Source: Cheiracanthium punctorium (lineage: Eukaryota > Arthropoda > Arachnida > Araneae > Cheiracanthiidae). From it: a stretch of DNA of 64,000 nt. The stretch spans positions 124,001 to 188,000 of the forward strand of contig JAWZYV010014440.1 of assembly GCA_038373885.1 (NCBI GenBank), given 5' to 3'. Under the pieces are notes generated by a model. The model saw only the letters and a list, made by a program, of their open reading frames with translations. It ran no database searches and was not told the DNA's origin. Position numbers and translations under genes: made by a program. Positions 24,175 through 34,360 of the stretch are shown piece after piece; positions within the stretch are counted from its first letter, which is position 1, and the number at the start of each line of letters is the position of its first letter.

Positions 24175-24914
24175 CAGTGACGGCTCGTAGGTTATTGAAT
24201 TGGAGGTTCACAAAACAAATTTCGAAAACTGAATATGCAGATACGAAGCAACTTACACGTTGAAATATATTTGCGTTTGCCGTAGTTAAAAGAAAACAAT
24301 GCATGCAACTTGAAAAAAAAAATAATAATCTGTAGCCTTGCAGCTTACCATCTGGCTAAGTTCTAACGAGTTGACTTGAATAATTTAATTTCAATTTTTC
24401 TTTCCAAAGACAATTTCAAAAATGTAATTGTTATAGATCCGAAACACTTACTTTACTGATATCTTAATTATTCATACTAGTTCGTAAAAAATATTGTACT
24501 GAAGAATGATAAAAATAAAGAAAATAATTTAAAAAAAAAATGGGGGGTGAGGGTGGAATGGATTAGCAAACCGAACATAACAAACCAAGGTGGAGAATTC
24601 GGAAGAGGTTACAGCAAACTATGGTCCGTGCGCAGACTGAAAATGTGCGAACGGAATGATATTAGCAATGTCTTAACTCTGCCGATTTCCTATCCGCTTC
24701 TGTTCTCAGAGAGGGGTTTAGAAGGGCAATCTCCGATCGCACGTGCGATCCGAAAAATGCCCTTCTAAACCGCTCTTTGGGAACGAGAGAAAAACTCACG
24801 TTCCCAAAAATTTAGAAATGTACTTAAAAGATTTAATTTGTTCATGTGTTTATTTTGTATTTTTTTCTTTTTGTTTTCACGTGCTCGTGTGCTGAAATCC
24901 AGGACCCGCCACTG
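24175..24914. mobile_element. Possible hAT-type element (weak)
   Basis: CAGTGACGGCTCGTAGG on the left and GACCCGCCACTG on the right resemble hAT-type termini (CAGTGGCGG type) in inverted orientation. No matching TSD is visible, so this pairing could be chance. It encloses the strong hairpin at 24700-24793. Confidence 0.25.
24700..24793. repeat. Large hairpin, about 45-bp arms
   Basis: The arm with GGTTTAGAAGGGCA and CCGATCGCAC meets its complement GTGCGATCC, then TGCCCTTCTAAACC, almost without a loop. Outer parts TGTTCTCAGAG / CTCTTTGGGAACGAG continue the pairing. It is GC-richer than its surroundings. It may be a foldback element centre or a structured RNA, and no terminal repeats or TSD decide which. 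Confidence 0.8.
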
Positions 24915-25254
24915 CGCATGGATTATTATTTTAAGATTCGATTTTTCGAACTATTTGAGAGGTTAAAGCAAAAGTAGAAAGGAGCGTCGACCGTTATCGG
25001 CAATAAGCATTCTAAATTAAATAAAGGGAAAGTTTATTAACATTAAAAAATAGGAAGCGTTGAGAAACGGCTGTTCAAACAATAGATTTCAAGAATAAAA
25101 TGCTTATATGTGTGTTTTATTGCAGAGGCGGAACTGCATTCAACGTAGGTGGTGATGTAACTTTGATTCTGGTTACTTTTTGCTGAAAGTAGCCCTTTTA
25201 CAATGTGTTGAAGTGTCACATTCTACAACAGAGTGTTTTAATCTGTGGTTGACG

Positions 25255-25360
25255 CGAAAGACAGGCTGCTGTGCTGACATTTTGGTCACACCCATTGCCA
25301 ACTAAGAGTCATGTGACCAAGGGGGTGTGGCTATCTCAGATTAAGATGACTCCCAAAGCT
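25255..25360. mobile_element. MITE family G, partial copy
   Basis: GTGCTGACATTTTGGTCACA, then AAGAGTCATGTGACCAAGGG and GTGTGGCTATCTCAGATTAA follow the family G order. Only one half is present. Confidence 0.6.
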
Positions 25361-25439
25361 GAATAGACTACTTTATAAAAAGAGTAATTTGATATATATC
25401 AGCGTAATTTGATTATTTATTTCCCTGTAATCTTAGACC

Positions 25440-26053
25440 TTTACTCAGTGGAAGAACCCAGAAACCTCGCTACTCGAGAGGGGCCCCGAAAAGTCAAAGC
25501 CCCAAAAATCTTTAAAATAGTTAAATGCTGTTTTAAGCACGTAAGCCTAATTTTCAAATATTACATATTCTAATATTCTAGTCCCTCTAAATTCCACAGT
25601 AAGGGACCCTTTTCAATCTCTAACCGAGAGTCCCGAAGGAGCCAGTCCGGGTCTGGGTCTGTTTCATATTTGCATTCGGTAAAGACTGAATAATGTGGTA
25701 ATACATCATTTTCATTTGGTCTAAACCCTTGTTCTTTCTTAAGAGCATAATTTCAAACTTAAGAACATGTATGTCAAACTTTTGTTATGCGGTTATTTTT
25801 CTTCAGATAAATTGTTCAATGTATTAAATCGTGTATATTTAAATATAATCGTTTGCAGCTATGAGGCGCATTTTTAAATTAGAATTGATGAATTTTACTT
25901 CGTGAACATCTTCACTTTCTATTTTTTTTTCTGTGTGAGCTTTTAAAAGTTGCAAGTTCGGACTTATGAAATTAAAAAATAGTCCACAAATGTATCCAGA
26001 TAGGAATATCATGTTAACGATTGGCCTATTTTTATGTTAACTTGATCAATTAT
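25440..26053. other. Non-coding stretch with GC-rich repeat debris
   Basis: A GC-rich portion at 25440-25680 (ACTCGAGAGGGGCCCCG, CCGGGTCTGGGTCTG) looks like remains of a hAT-type element. ACTCGAGAGGGGC recurs at 29500-29512 inside another element. I cannot define its ends. Confidence 0.35.
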
Positions 26054-26518
26054 ACCAGGCCCGGACTGGGAGGGAGGGGCCCACCCGTCTCAAGAGAAAG
26101 GGGGCCCGGGTTATTGTGCAACCGATAAATAGAATGTGTTAACTTTCGGGGTATGGGGGAGGTATAGTGTTATTATTAATTAATTATGATTGATAATTAA
26201 GGCATTAATAAAGTATTGATCTATTAAATAATATGCGTCATTCATATTAATTAATCCCTTGTTCATTCGGGAACCTCCACTCAAAAAATTTTGAGAACTA
26301 CATTTAAAATGAAGTGTTTTGAAGCCTTCTGGGGCACAATTGCAGCTGCAAAAAATTTTTATGTGTCAAACTTCAGTCAAGTGCTATCAGTATCGCACTT
26401 TTATTAAAATTTTCTTTCTGTTTTCTGTTTGGGGGCCCGCGCTCAGCAGGGAGGGACCGTCGAGGGTGGGAGCCCACCCGTCTGCAGACAGTCGGACGCC
26501 CTGGCCAGTCCGGGCCTG
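26054..26518. mobile_element. hAT-type MITE with near-perfect 8-bp TSD
   Basis: The left end is CAGGCCCGGACTGG and the right end its exact complement CCAGTCCGGGCCTG. Flanking TCAATTAT and TCAATTAC form an 8-bp TSD with one change. Inside the termini, GGGGCCCACCCGTCT on the left recurs as GAGCCCACCCGTCTGC on the right in the same direction. The core is AT-rich and non-coding. Confidence 0.8.
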
Positions 26519-26587
26519 TCAATTACTGTAATGTAACATAAATATATGACATTTATGCAAGTAACAAATGAATTCACTTTTTAAGTG

Positions 26588-26617
26588 TAGCATGAGTTAT
26601 CATGTGGTAACTCATGC
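26588..26617. repeat. Short perfect hairpin
   Basis: AGCATGAGTTA and TAACTCATGCT are exact complements separated by an 8-nt loop. No T-run follows and no gene is adjacent. Function unknown. Confidence 0.8.
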
Positions 26618-26618
26618 T

Positions 26619-27086
26619 GCAATAGTTTTATGCTAATAACGCTACAAAACTGTCTGCTATCTTTTAAAAAAACTTTTATTATAATTAAAACGGCTAAAAA
26701 CTGAAGAGAATATTAAATTTTAAAGCAAATGATAGTTTATTACATTTGCAAGGATAACAAAGCCATGTTTTGGTAAATGATGCTACCTGTGCTAAACACT
26801 AACATTTAGGAATAATATACATATCATTTAGGAATAATATATATATAATTACTTTCATTCTAACCATTTAGAATCTAAGTAATTATTATTTTTATAAACT
26901 TTATAAGTATATTTATCAGAAACAATCGGAAAATATTATCTTAAAATTTATAAAATTACAAAAACAACATTAATTTACTAAAATTTAATGCTGCGTATAA
27001 CAAAATCATCTGAGATCCGATTTTGAAGTGCTGCCATGCTGCTAAAAAATTTTTTACGGAAAATAAACTGTTGTCAACACAGGGAC
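26619..27086. other. AT-rich non-coding stretch
   Basis: No gene seen. An imperfect duplication of CATTTAGGAATAATATA lies near 26803-26845. It is the flank into which the LINE at 27101 inserted. Confidence 0.5.
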
Positions 27087-27100
27087 GGTAATTTGGAGTA

Positions 27101-29037
27101 CTGACTGACTGAAAAAATACGATTCAAGGAGTTCCTAACTGTGAAAGTCTTACCTCCAGTTTGCTCTAGGTGTCATTGTGCGAGAACTAGGAGAGATGTT
27201 CGAGGGAAGATGTGGGGAGCCCACATCAGTGAGGGTGAGCACATATTGCTCTTGGAAGATCTTCAGAGGTTTTTCAGTCAAGTCGAGAACTGGCCACGAC
27301 TTGGAGGGGGGCGGGGGGAGGGGTCCAACAGCTCGATGGTCTACCCAGCTTCCCCTCACCGACTAGCGGTGATCTTCGGCTGGGTTGCTAGACTGAGTGC
27401 TGGGCCTCCGCGAGGAGAGAGAGGGCGGCCTTCGGCCGTTTTCGGTAGAGGGGATCACTATGATCATAATCAGGTAGTTCAGCAATGATCTCGTTGGGGA
27501 TAGAGCCCAGTTTATTGTGGAATCTCTTTGCAAGCTTGTGTAGCTGCTTCGTTAATGTGTTAATGTGTAAGTCTTTTTTAATGATGCGGTTTAGCAGGAA
27601 GGTCGGGCCGTGCCGTATGATGCGGAGGAAGCGTGCCTCAGTGGATGAGAGGCTGTTAATGTGACTCTTCGCAGCATAAGCCCATACTGGGGCGGCGTAG
27701 AGAGCGATTGGTCTGATTAGGGCCTTATAAATGATGGCTTTGTTCTTTGTTTTGTGTTTGCGGGTATAGATGAGGCTACTGACTCCATCAAAGGCGGCCT
27801 TCATTTTGCCTCTGGTCCGGATGACGTGCTTTTTCCATGATAGGTTTTTATCAATAGTCACTCCTAGGTACGAGGCTGAGTTTACCCACTCGATAGCCCT
27901 GGAGTTGATGTTGAGTCTTGCGGGGGGCATCTTGTTTCCCATATGTATTGCACTGCATTTCTGCGCATTCAGCTTAATTTTCCAGTTGAGCATCCAGAGT
28001 TCAATGGCATCCAAGTGCGCCTGCAGGGCTCTTCTTAGAAAACTGCTATTTGGGTGCCTTGCAATAATGGCCGTGTCATCTGCATACATGGCTAAGTTAG
28101 TTTTTTCGTGTCTGGGGATGTCGTTCACATATAGGTTATATAGCGTAGGGCCAAGTATAGAACCTTGGGGAACCCCGCTACGTATTTGATGTCTGTCCGA
28201 GTGGACGTCGCCCAGTCTCACGGTGTATGAACGTTCTGACAGGTAATTGCTAAGTAAGTGTATGAGTTTGTCCGGTATGCCTATGTTGATGAGCTTATAC
28301 AGGAGCCCCTCATGCCAAACTTTATCAAAAGCCTTGCTAATATCAAGGAATACGATGGCAGTGTGTTCCTTCATTTGAAGCCCCTCAGATAGTTGTTCGA
28401 CCACTCGGTAGAGTTGGTGTATGGTACTATGTCTAGTTCTAAACCCAAACTGCTCGGGCATCATGACATTGTTATCAGACAGGGTGTTGTTTAGCCTATG
28501 TAGTATGACTCTTTCTGCTAATTTCCCCAAGCTGCTAAGCAGGCTTATAGGGCGGTAGGAGGCTGGTAGTGCTAGGTCATGCTGGGGCTTGGGTATGGGG
28601 CATACCACTGCATCTTTCCAGCATTTAGGGAAATACATGTGCGTCAGCATCAAATTGATGAGAGCCGTTATTTTGAAGATGGTGATGGCTGGCAGATTCC
28701 TGAGCATTTGGTTGTTGACACCATCCCTCCCCGGGCTTTTCTTCTTAGGTAGATTTTCGATGATGTCAATTACCTCGGAGGGGCTCGCGGGCTGGATTTC
28801 CGCGGTTGGGTTCCTTGAGAGGAAGTCTTGCACATTCTGCTGGATATTGAGCGATGAATGTTCATCGTTTGTGAATTGTTTTTCGTAAACTTGTGCAATG
28901 GCTTCTGCCTTGTCCTCTTCCTGCACTAGAATAGCGTTGTTGTGTTTTATTGGTGGGACGTGGAGCTTTTTGCTCTTCACTCTCTTTATGGCACGCCATA
29001 GTGAGTTGTTCTCCGGGCCAATAGAGTCGAGGTGAAT
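27101..29037 (-). mobile_element. Jockey-type LINE, 5'-truncated, exact 14-bp TSD
   Basis: The 1937-bp body on the minus strand starts within the ORF2 coding sequence and ends, after about 290 bp of 3' untranslated sequence, in TCAGTCAGTCAG. GGTAATTTGGAGTA flanks it exactly at 27087-27100 and 29038-29051. The 5' truncation and variable-length TSD are those of target-primed reverse transcription. GC content (near 50%) contrasts with the AT-rich surroundings. The endonuclease domain and ORF1 are absent through truncation. The uninterrupted frame and perfect TSD suggest a fairly recent insertion. Confidence 0.95.
27388..29037 (-). CDS. LINE ORF2 reverse transcriptase, 3' part (dead on arrival)
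   Basis: The continuous frame of about 549 codons encodes a non-LTR (jockey superfamily) reverse transcriptase, which copies element RNA into DNA at a nicked target. From the start of the open frame at 29145, motifs in order are: KKSPGRDGV (residues about 135-143), SYRPISLLSSLGKL (196-209), QFGFRTRHST (232-241), FLDISKAFDKVWHE with the first catalytic Asp (267-279), SGVPQGSILGP (323-333), the catalytic YADD box (354-357), and YLGVTIDKNLSW downstream (thumb). The frame ends in a C-terminal LYRKRPKAALSLLAEAQ region also found in the broken LINE at 52830-54940. The first 36 codons of the open frame (29038-29145) are flanking DNA read through the insertion point, not LINE. Without its 5' end and promoter the copy is almost certainly not expressed as a working element. 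Confidence 0.93.
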   Translation of the reverse strand: MHLDSIGPENNSLWRAIKRVKSKKLHVPPIKHNNAILVQEEDKAEAIAQVYEKQFTNDEHSSLNIQQNVQDFLSRNPTAEIQPASPSEVIDIIENLPKKKSPGRDGVNNQMLRNLPAITIFKITALINLMLTHMYFPKCWKDAVVCPIPKPQHDLALPASYRPISLLSSLGKLAERVILHRLNNTLSDNNVMMPEQFGFRTRHSTIHQLYRVVEQLSEGLQMKEHTAIVFLDISKAFDKVWHEGLLYKLINIGIPDKLIHLLSNYLSERSYTVRLGDVHSDRHQIRSGVPQGSILGPTLYNLYVNDIPRHEKTNLAMYADDTAIIARHPNSSFLRRALQAHLDAIELWMLNWKIKLNAQKCSAIHMGNKMPPARLNINSRAIEWVNSASYLGVTIDKNLSWKKHVIRTRGKMKAAFDGVSSLIYTRKHKTKNKAIIYKALIRPIALYAAPVWAYAAKSHINSLSSTEARFLRIIRHGPTFLLNRIIKKDLHINTLTKQLHKLAKRFHNKLGSIPNEIIAELPDYDHSDPLYRKRPKAALSLLAEAQHSV

Positions 29038-29104
29038 GGTAATTTGGAGTAATTGCTTACAGAATTTGTTAAAAAATAAAAAAAATCTTTTTTTGATGGT
29101 TGTG

Positions 29105-29188
29105 TCTATGTTTATATGGAACTGCCCGGAAGATAAATACAGCACACTTGTGGATTAGGATACACTTTTCAAACAGTATTTATAAAGG
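29105..29188 (+). mobile_element. HINE-like element fragment, left piece
   Basis: The text AAGATAAATACAGCACACTT followed by GATACACTTTTCAAACAGTA matches the tandem-unit landmarks of the 20725-22147 element. It continues after a hAT insertion at 30404. Confidence 0.6.
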
Positions 29189-29528
29189 CAAGGCCGTAGC
29201 TAGGAAAATTTTTCGGGGGGGGGGGGGGGGTTTCAAGTTTTATGTTTTAATATGGTACTTTTTTCAGCACACTGAAATTAAAATTAAACAAAGTATGATC
29301 TCCAGCTTTGTGTTTTTTCATTTTTATTTAAAACGCGAAAAAAATGCATCCAAATTGAAACAGTGCTATGTAAGCAATATCCTATCGGGCGTAGCGAACC
29401 TCTGTGTTAGTGCAGCCTTTAAAGAATGACAAGCACTGTGTGACAGAGCAGGGCCGGCTGGACCATATAGGAAAACTAGGCGACTGCCTAGGGCTCTGAC
29501 TCGAGAGGGGCGACACTAGCCAGGCAGC

Positions 29529-29562
<34 letters not shown>

Positions 29563-30403
29563 CCTGCTGTCCGCAGTGCCACTCTCTTTTTATTCTAAGG
29601 AGTAGCGGACTGGTTACGTGAATAATGCAACGTAGGATCTCCCTCCCGGTCCACATGGGTCGAGACTGAAGCTTACATGTCCCAAACTCCAAAAATCACA
29701 AACTTATCACTCTGACTTTTTTATTTATAGAGGTCATAAACACGATACTGTGAAACTGTTTCGTGTTTCGATCTCCGATGGAATCGAGAGATGACTCACT
29801 ATTTTTTGTGGAAAGAGAAATTTTTTTATTTACGATATTTCTTTTTTGTCTCTCCCTACGTGTAAGGGGGGGGGGGTGAAAGAAGAAGAGAGAGAAGCAA
29901 TGTGGAGAAGCATTGAAACGAATGTGAGCTTTTGCTCCGATCATACTGCATTCTAATTATGGGAAATGTAAATACTGTGTAAAATTGTGTAAATAAAGCA
30001 GCCGTACATAGTGTACTTAGGGCACATTTTTGCTACCACCTTCACAAATTCCTACTGCTATGATACATTAAACACTGTTTATTTAAAGAATTATTTGATG
30101 AGAATGAGAAATTCTGCTTGCAAGTGCCACGGAAATTGCATTTCCTTTTGGCCATACTCAGAAGACAGGTATGCATATAACGTACAGAGAAAAGAGAAGC
30201 CTATTTAAGTGAAATTTATCACTTTTCGATCCTCAGAGAAACACAAGTAAAAAATTACATGCGGTTTGAATGAACTGAAGTGCAATAAATGTAGTTGGCG
30301 ATACAAGGGATAATTTTTTTTCTACGAACAGTAAGTTATGTGACTGAAAATTTCGGGGGGGGGGGGTTTGAACCCCCAAAACCCCCCCTTGGCTACGGCC
30401 TTG
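29189..30403. mobile_element. 1.2-kb hAT-type element with perfect 8-bp TSD
   Basis: The left end CAAGGCCGTAGCTAGG and right end CCTTGGCTACGGCCTTG are inverted copies. TATAAAGG is repeated exactly at 29181-29188 and 30404-30411. G-runs of over 12 bases lie just inside both ends. The interior has no transposase: open frames are short and low-complexity. A GGGCCGGC/ACTCGAGAGGGGCG segment (29452-29525) followed by 28 Ts (29532-29559) may be debris of another element. It splits a HINE-like repeat, so it is younger than that repeat. Confidence 0.85.
29532..29559. repeat. T28 homopolymer
   Basis: An uninterrupted run of 28 Ts lies inside the hAT element. It could be a SINE/LINE tail on the minus strand, but no body with a promoter was recognised next to it. 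Confidence 0.85.
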
Positions 30404-30655
30404 TATAAAGGTGAAGTATAGTTAGAATATACCTGACGAAGATTTTAAACAGTTTTAGTAAACAATTTGAATATAGATTTTCATTCTGAAAATTTTTTAA
30501 TGAAATAAGAAAGACAAACACTGCACACTCTGAATAATGATACACTTTCAACTTAATGGAATAAGGAAGCGAAATAGGGACGACGGATGAATTATGATAC
30601 GCTTTTAATATATAGCACTTCAGTGAGTATTTAAAATATAAAAGTATTTCATATT
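30404..30655 (+). mobile_element. HINE-like element fragment, right piece
   Basis: It resumes with GTGAAGTATAGTTAGAATAT and ACCTGACGAAGATTTTAAAC. It ends with the family 3' words TATAGCACTTCAGTGAG and a weak hairpin AAAATATAAAAGTATTTCAT. Confidence 0.6.
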
Positions 30656-32924
30656 TATTTATTATTAATCCGTCTTTTCAATACAGAAATTTCAATCAAC
30701 ACCACATTTAATTTTTCAATACAAAAAGTAATTATAGTAATTATATTAAGAAATTTAAATTAACAGAAATTTCAATTAACAGAACACACACTAAAAATAA
30801 TTTCAATTAACAGAAAATAAGTCGATTTCTTCTTATAATGAGACTGAAAAGTCAGTTTTATCAGTTTGAAAGGGATTGATTTATAGCTTGAATGCTTTAT
30901 CTTCTCTTTCTGATAAAAGTTTAAAGAGCATCCAGATGGTGTAGTACAACAAGCAATGGCACTTGCTGATGATATTTACTTTGCTTCACTATAACCTTTC
31001 CGGGAAGTACTCATCATATAGCGTTTCCCCTTTTAGTTCAGGGCAAAATCAGCGTAACAAACCTACCTTAGGATAATATATTAAAGATTTATTATACTTT
31101 ATTGTCCAGTTATTAAACATGCTTAAAAGAATTCTGAATTTCTGAAACAAGAAAAATAAGTCATCTCAAACTCACATATATATTTACGAAACACTTTCCA
31201 ACGCAGCAGTTTATTTGAGCCAAATTTGGCGGTTATCATCGTCAAACTTAAATTCTTGCAAATTTAAGTGAATTTTTGCAATTTGCATATCTAAAAAAAA
31301 AAACCATTCTATCATTAAGTTTAGAAATTTTGTAAATATCTGCAGAAAAATTTGAGAAAAAATCTCATAAGTTTTAAATATATAAAAGTATACTTGTTTT
31401 AAGTTTTATTGATTTCCCTCATTCTTTAATTTTATAGCAGTCGTCACTTATAATTAACACTTTTGAAAATTTGCACAAATATGCACAAAATATAGTGGAA
31501 GGGTGGATAGTAGCTTTAAAAATAATTCCTGCTTACTCCGATTTTGTTATGCCGTGTAAAGAATGATACTTAATATAGTATTCTAGCCTCAAATGTCAAA
31601 TCGATAAAATTAGTGTGAAGATATTCACACTTTTCAGAGAACAGTTTGAGGTAATTTAAATTTTGATGGACATAAAACTTCAAAATTTCTGAGAAAGAAA
31701 CTTGGCTTCTTGACACTCTTATGGACTGCAAAAAAAGTTTTACTTATAACATTTTAAGATTTTTTTAATAAAAAAATGAAAAAAACCTGCGTATTAATAA
31801 GGGAAGTTTTTGACAGCTTATGTCTGCTACTTCATTGATAAAACACAAGTTACAGGGCATTAAAAGGATGAAGACAAAGTATCTGATAATATGTTTTATA
31901 ATGCTGTAGTTTAAAAAAGCTTAGTTATTCATAGAAAGGTTTCGCTAACGTTTTAGATGTGCCACACACACGTTTAAAAATCAGTCGCATCTAATAAACT
32001 TTCTATTTAAAAAAATATTTTTAGACACTTTTCAATATTTAAAAATTCACTTTAAATCACTGCGTAGTTTTCATGTCAATCAAATACCTTTTTAAAGATA
32101 CTTATTAGAATCTGGATTCAATTTAATGAAATTTATTGGATAAAGTCATAGACGACAGATGGGCAAGTCTCCTGTTCTTTTTTTCCAATTCCAGCTATAT
32201 GCAAAGTAATTTGTCGTGATTTTAAGTAAAATAATAATGTTTCACCAAAAAAAGAATACGTAATTGCATAAACAAAAAACTTGTTAAAATATAACCTGAC
32301 AAATAGAACATAAAACGCGATTTGTCTGTTTTATGTGTGCGTCAAATGAATCGTTGAAAGTTTGATTTTTTTCAACAAATAAACAGGATTTTTAAAAAAT
32401 TATCTCACTTACTGTAGTTTATTAAAAATATATAATTATATGCTCGATAAATAAATAGTTTCTTATTAACGACTACTTACATTTTAATCAATATTAAATA
32501 ACAAAGCTATTTTAAATATTTTTGCAGCATATATATTAATTGCTATTCTTAGATCAGAATTAAAACTTTATCGTTTCGTGGACAATACATGTTTCTGGAT
32601 ACCTTGCGCGATATTATCACTATATATTATCATTAAATTGTACTATGACTATTTTATGTTCATCTGGATGTAAAAGTTAAGCGAACAGGGCCGAGAACTG
32701 GAAACGGTCTGCGAGTTAAAAACTGCGGTATTGCGAAGTTCACGTGCAAAAACGTCTCAAAGTAACGTGTACTAAGTACAGAAAGCCAGATGGGTGTAAT
32801 TCATTAAACTTTAGACGTAGACATAAGATACACAATGGAGAAAAGCACAGTACGCAGTTGCTGGTGTAGAACATATTTTTCTGTTACGGTAGTAAGTAAT
32901 TAGGCTACTTAAATAAATAAAGAA
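30656..32924. other. AT-rich non-coding stretch
   Basis: No gene or clear repeat. Near 30690-30830 a phrase AAATTTCAATTAACAGAA is loosely repeated three to four times. The rest is plain AT-rich DNA. Confidence 0.5.
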
Positions 32925-33125
32925 AAATTACTTAAAATTTCTCTTAAGTATCAGTAATTTTATAATATGGTGAGGAAATAATAATAATTACTTTATATAA
33001 GAAGGGTATTCAAATTTTGTCTTTAACTTCTGAGATTTGTAGCATTTACTAGACTTTTAAAATGGATTTACTCAATGAAAATGCAATAATATAAATTATG
33101 ATGTCGAAGTCTGGTGACGTTACAT
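32925..33125. mobile_element. MITE family A, fragment
   Basis: TAATTTTATAATATGGTGAGG, then TGTAGCATTTACTAGACTTT and GTCTGGTGACGTTACAT resemble the right half of the 55440-55867 subtype. The termini are eroded. Confidence 0.45.
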
Positions 33126-33144
33126 CCCATGGCTCTCACTAATA

Positions 33145-33350
33145 ATATATACCATCTGCGGAGGTAACATGTTGGTCATTCTGTCTTGCATTCGACGAAA
33201 CTAGTAACCTTAATGTGTAACCGTCTTTGATTTTCTTAGATTAAAGTGATCACACAATCTTGGTCACGTGACTCCTTGAGTGCAAAGAGGTGTGACTAAA
33301 ATGTCAGCACCGTAGTTAATATATCCCGTCAGCTACGCCAATGGCTATTT
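33145..33350. mobile_element. MITE family G, copy carrying GTCACGTGAC
   Basis: The segment runs GGTAACATGTTGGTCATTCT ... GGTCACGTGACTCCTTGAGT ... AAAATGTCAGCACCGTAG ... ATATCCCGTCAG, with left and right parts in imperfect inverted order. At 33263-33272 lies the 10-bp palindrome GTCACGTGAC. Elsewhere in the family the same place reads GTCACATGA or GTCATGTGAC. Confidence 0.55.
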
Positions 33351-33489
33351 CTGCATGTAAGAGGCTCAAAGGTATTTATTTTTTAACTATAAATTTATTT
33401 CTGTGTTTAATAATTGCAAAATACATTGTAAACGGGCTACTTTCATTTCTTTTAAAAACCACCAGAATTAAAGTTACATCTTTGCAAAC

Positions 33490-34360
33490 TTAGAATGCAG
33501 CTCCGCGCACTGATTTTCTACATCGTCGCCGCCGGACTGAAGCTGAACATCAAGCTGTAGTTTTTACTACGTTTTCACACACTGGTTGAATCACCGGCCC
33601 GAGGACCGATTGGTGTGAGGCTTATGAGGACCGAGGACTCTACTACTGGACTGTGGTCGGTCTTGCGGGTGGCAGCCAACCAACGGTGTGCGGAATCAAC
33701 TGAAGCTGTTTGGAGTATCCGTTAAAGAAGAGCCACAGTCTGATGGCGAAATGCCGTGGCAGGGCTTATTCAGTGGATGGAGATTCTTCACTTTGCGGAC
33801 GTGGCTCCCTTTACAGGGCGACGTTGGGTTCCTGCCGCAGTTTTCATCTGGTTTTGTCATCGGATCATCATCGCCCCGCGTCACTCGCTCCTACGATGAA
33901 TTGGACTTTTTTCTTCATTTTTTCCTGGAGATCTACATGGCCATACCCTGACTTTTCCATCTTCAACATCGAAGGCCACTCTTTTCAAATTTCCAAACTT
34001 TGTTTTGGATCGCCCGACTGTTTATTTTTTCAACATCTTACTTCTGCACGTGGTCGTGACTGAGCAACCCGTCCAATGAAGACCGTGCTTTCACGGGGGG
34101 AGGACGGGTCAGTCTCCATTTTGTCTCTACGTTCCTGATTGGTTCGCTGCTCGCCCTTGTTTTGCTGTCTTGCTTCGATCGACGATCAAGATGTTCCTTT
34201 TTCCCATCTGTCTGCATCTTTTTGCTGACTCGACTGAATTTTGTCCAGGACTTTTTGGGCCTTCTACACATGATATCAAATACACACTTCAATTTCACAC
34301 TGGAGATAAAAGCTATTGCTCAAGGTGCTCCAATAAAAACCCCCTATTCAGTCAGTCAGT
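33490..34360 (+). mobile_element. GC-rich 3' region of a LINE ending in TCAG repeats
   Basis: About 870 bp of GC-richer sequence ends CCAATAAAAACCCCC, then TTCAGTCAGTCAG. It therefore has a polyadenylation-like AATAAA followed by the same tail as the LINE at 27101-29037. The frames inside (to 117 codons) overlap on both strands and have no known domain. I read it as the 3' untranslated part of a 5'-truncated LINE. The possibility of a host exon cannot be excluded from sequence alone, but no splice-site-bounded conserved reading is apparent. Confidence 0.5.

Noticed and set aside
24175..24914. Confident hAT element call
   Set aside because: The termini resemble hAT ends but the flanks do not duplicate; retained only as a weak feature.
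27770..28189. 139-codon plus-strand open frame (and 28589-28888)
   Set aside because: It lies antisense within the LINE reverse transcriptase and has no motif of its own.
29452..29559. Independent transposon starting GGGCCGGC inside the hAT element
   Set aside because: No matching right end or TSD was found. Kept only as possible debris.
33688..34063. Overlapping 87- and 117-codon frames in a GC-rich block
   Set aside because: They overlap frames on the other strand and lack domains. The block ends in a LINE-type TCAG tail, so I treat it as a LINE 3' region.
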